Source: Trochalopteron elliotii
Lineage: Eukaryota > Chordata > Aves > Passeriformes > Leiothrichidae
DNA: 64,000 nucleotides
Assembly: GCA_024734555.1 (NCBI GenBank)
Contig: JANPWX010000557.1
Location: 263,670-327,669 of the forward strand
Direction of reading: 5' to 3'
Shown here piece after piece: positions 62,149-64,000 of the stretch. The notes beneath the pieces were generated by a model, which saw only the letters and a list, made by a program, of their open reading frames with translations, was not told where the DNA came from and searched no databases. How positions within the stretch are numbered: the first letter of the stretch is position 1; every line of letters begins with the position of its first letter. The translations under genes and the position numbers were made by a program.

Positions 62149-64000
62149 TTTCTTCTCCTTAAATATAATTTCCTACTTGAAAAAAACAAAACACAGTTGG
62201 GGAGTTTTTTTTAGAACTGTAACAAAGCACATAACTTCAGCTACATTCCCTTTTTCTGCCTCAATCTCTAAAGTAATTTCAGAGGAATTTTTAATGACTC
62301 TGTTTAATGAGGGAAGCATTACTTGGGAGAAAATTTCAAATTGTTGAGTTGGAGCCTCTGTGCCACTGCATTCCACTGGCACTCCTCTCACCAACTGCAG
62401 CCAGAAAAGTGACCAAGAGCACTGGAGAAAGTTAATAAGACCAGGATGAAACACCACCACTGAAAGAACAATCTGTTTCCAGTTTTCCTTTCCAAAATAT
62501 TGGTGCTGCTAAAGGAGTTTGACAAAAGACTGTGAAGTTGTTTATGGCAATCGGACTCACACAAATTGAAGTTACAATGTCACAAGGATCCCCCACCCAA
62601 AATACCAACATCCTAAGAGCTAAAATAACAATTACCTCTATTGTCAAAAAAGAAATATATGTGTATATCAGGAGTAAACAGGGATCTTTACATAAAGGAC
62701 ATTTTCTTGCAGGACAACAGGGGGATAAACAGTGTGCTTCAACAAACCTTGATTTACTAGCTGGTGGGTGCTACCATAAAATAATTAAAATCTGCTCTAA
62801 CTTTCCAGAAACATTTTTTAAAATAACACAAAGGTATCACAGCACTGCATATACAGGAGCTTGCTACTTTGGAGACCCCAAAGAAGTGTTCAGGCACCTG
62901 GAGTAAGGAAAAGCCATACAAACCAGAGAGGAAAAGAAACATTGCTCCGTGGTTGAAGCACAAAACCAGGGAAGAACATGAGGTGTAAGTTCTGCACAGA
63001 CTCACTCAGTGACCTTGTGCAGTTTATCATCCCTCATGGGACAGAAAGGTAGTGCAGAAGTGTGAAGGAGACTCTCCTGGATCCACCAGCCAGAAGAGAA
63101 CCTCATTAGATCAGTTAAAAAAGTTTCCTCAAAGAGAGAGAATTTTCTACTGCTGGAGACTTTGGTAGAGACTGTAACAAACTCTGTCCCAGACTTTACA
63201 ACTTGATGAGTACAAAGAAGAGTTAATTTTCACTTCTGCTCTCTTACTTTTGTATAAATACCTTTCCACTCAAAATTTTTGAAAGGCCTCTAACCTTGTA
63301 TTCTCCCTCCATTTGTGACCTACAGTCTAATTTCCAAAAGCATCTTTCCTTCCCTGTCTTCTCTTTTTATACCTATTATCTAGACTAAGTTACATAAGCC
63401 ACTTGTATCATCACCCAGATTCCTCATTTATCCAAACTCATTTTCTATTGTAATTCCTTTTTTTCTCAGTTCACACTCTTCCAGAATTAGCTTCTTTGTC
63501 CTACCACCACAACCAGAGAAATAAGATAGATTTTTTTTTCTAGAACCCCCCTTCCCACTAATGGGTAACAAATATTGCATGGCTTATTTCTATAAAAACT
63601 CCTCATGACAACCACGCTGCACTTCTGTAATAAAACAGGAATCCAGAGCTGGAACTCCTGGGGACCATTTTTGATCAGTCTGTTAGGTTCATAGCAAGAC
63701 TTTGGAGGTATTTGCCACACAAACAAGGGGCAAGAAGCTTCGCATTACAAAGTACCTCACCTCAAGGTAAGAAGTTAAATTACAAATTTAGAAAGTTCTT
63801 CAAATCTGAACCAAGTTTTTTTTCCAACACACAACATCCTCCCACCAGCAAACAAATTAAGTGACAGCTATCCCCAAACTGTAAACTCCTGTTAGGATTT
63901 CACCAGCATCTTCCACTTGATAGTGGGGAAAACGGCCAAGTAGCTTTTAGTCTCTTAGGCACTAATTAGGGGATCTGGAGCAAGCACCAACAGCTCTGCC

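Larger units (their letters stand above)
53739..64000 (-). other. Probable 5' intron of RAD54L2 (at least 10.3 kb)
   Basis: The exon ending at 53738 begins with two bases of a split codon and a clear acceptor, so coding sequence must exist upstream. The missing vertebrate exon is strongly acidic (Asp/Glu runs), and I found no acidic frame with a donor on the minus strand in this interval. It holds SINE remnants, the CpG block at 59150-59720 and otherwise AT-rich sequence with no gene I recognise. Confidence 0.55.

Overview
The window is vertebrate nuclear DNA, almost certainly from a bird. The sequence shows spliced genes with GT/AG introns, at least seven CR1 LINE fragments (the dominant avian retrotransposon), a few old MIR-like tRNA-derived SINEs and short GC-rich genes of microchromosome style. 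There are no prokaryotic features, no Alu/L1-type repeats, and no sign of a virus, CRISPR array or unknown gene cluster. Most long open frames are GC-rich shadows and were left out.

Layout. (1) 1-2763, plus strand: the last two coding exons and 3' end of a G-patch RNA-binding protein of the RBM5/RBM6/RBM10 family, most likely RBM6. (2) 2764-20243: about 17.5 kb with no coding gene I can support. It holds four CR1 pieces, two MIR pieces, several GC-rich blocks and AT-rich stretches that may be regulatory. Non-coding first exons of the next gene may lie here. (3) 20244-about 31850, plus strand: a complete class 3 semaphorin gene of 17 coding exons encoding 765 residues. Its details fit SEMA3G better than SEMA3B and clearly not SEMA3F. 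A 5' UTR splice acceptor, a three-codon uORF and a poly(A) signal are visible. (4) About 31787-53738, minus strand: RAD54L2 (ARIP4), a SNF2-family ATPase that binds nuclear receptors, tail to tail with the semaphorin. Twenty coding exons join in one frame (1423 residues) through to the stop codon; only the first coding exon is missing. (5) 53739-64000: 10.3 kb upstream of the last recognised RAD54L2 exon. It has no coding exon I can find, but contains tRNA-derived SINE remnants and a CpG-rich block at 59150-59720 flanked by a palindromic TATA element.

The three genes have unrelated jobs: splicing/RNA binding, a secreted guidance signal acting through neuropilin/plexin, and chromatin remodelling with androgen receptor. 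They are neighbours by synteny, with no sign of a shared pathway. I did not find a previously undescribed system. The points most worth checking are the altered furin site in the semaphorin, its uORF, the missing RAD54L2 start exon with the internal CpG island, and the convergent 3' ends. Exon borders were set by reading frame and GT/AG sites by eye; no alignment was run.
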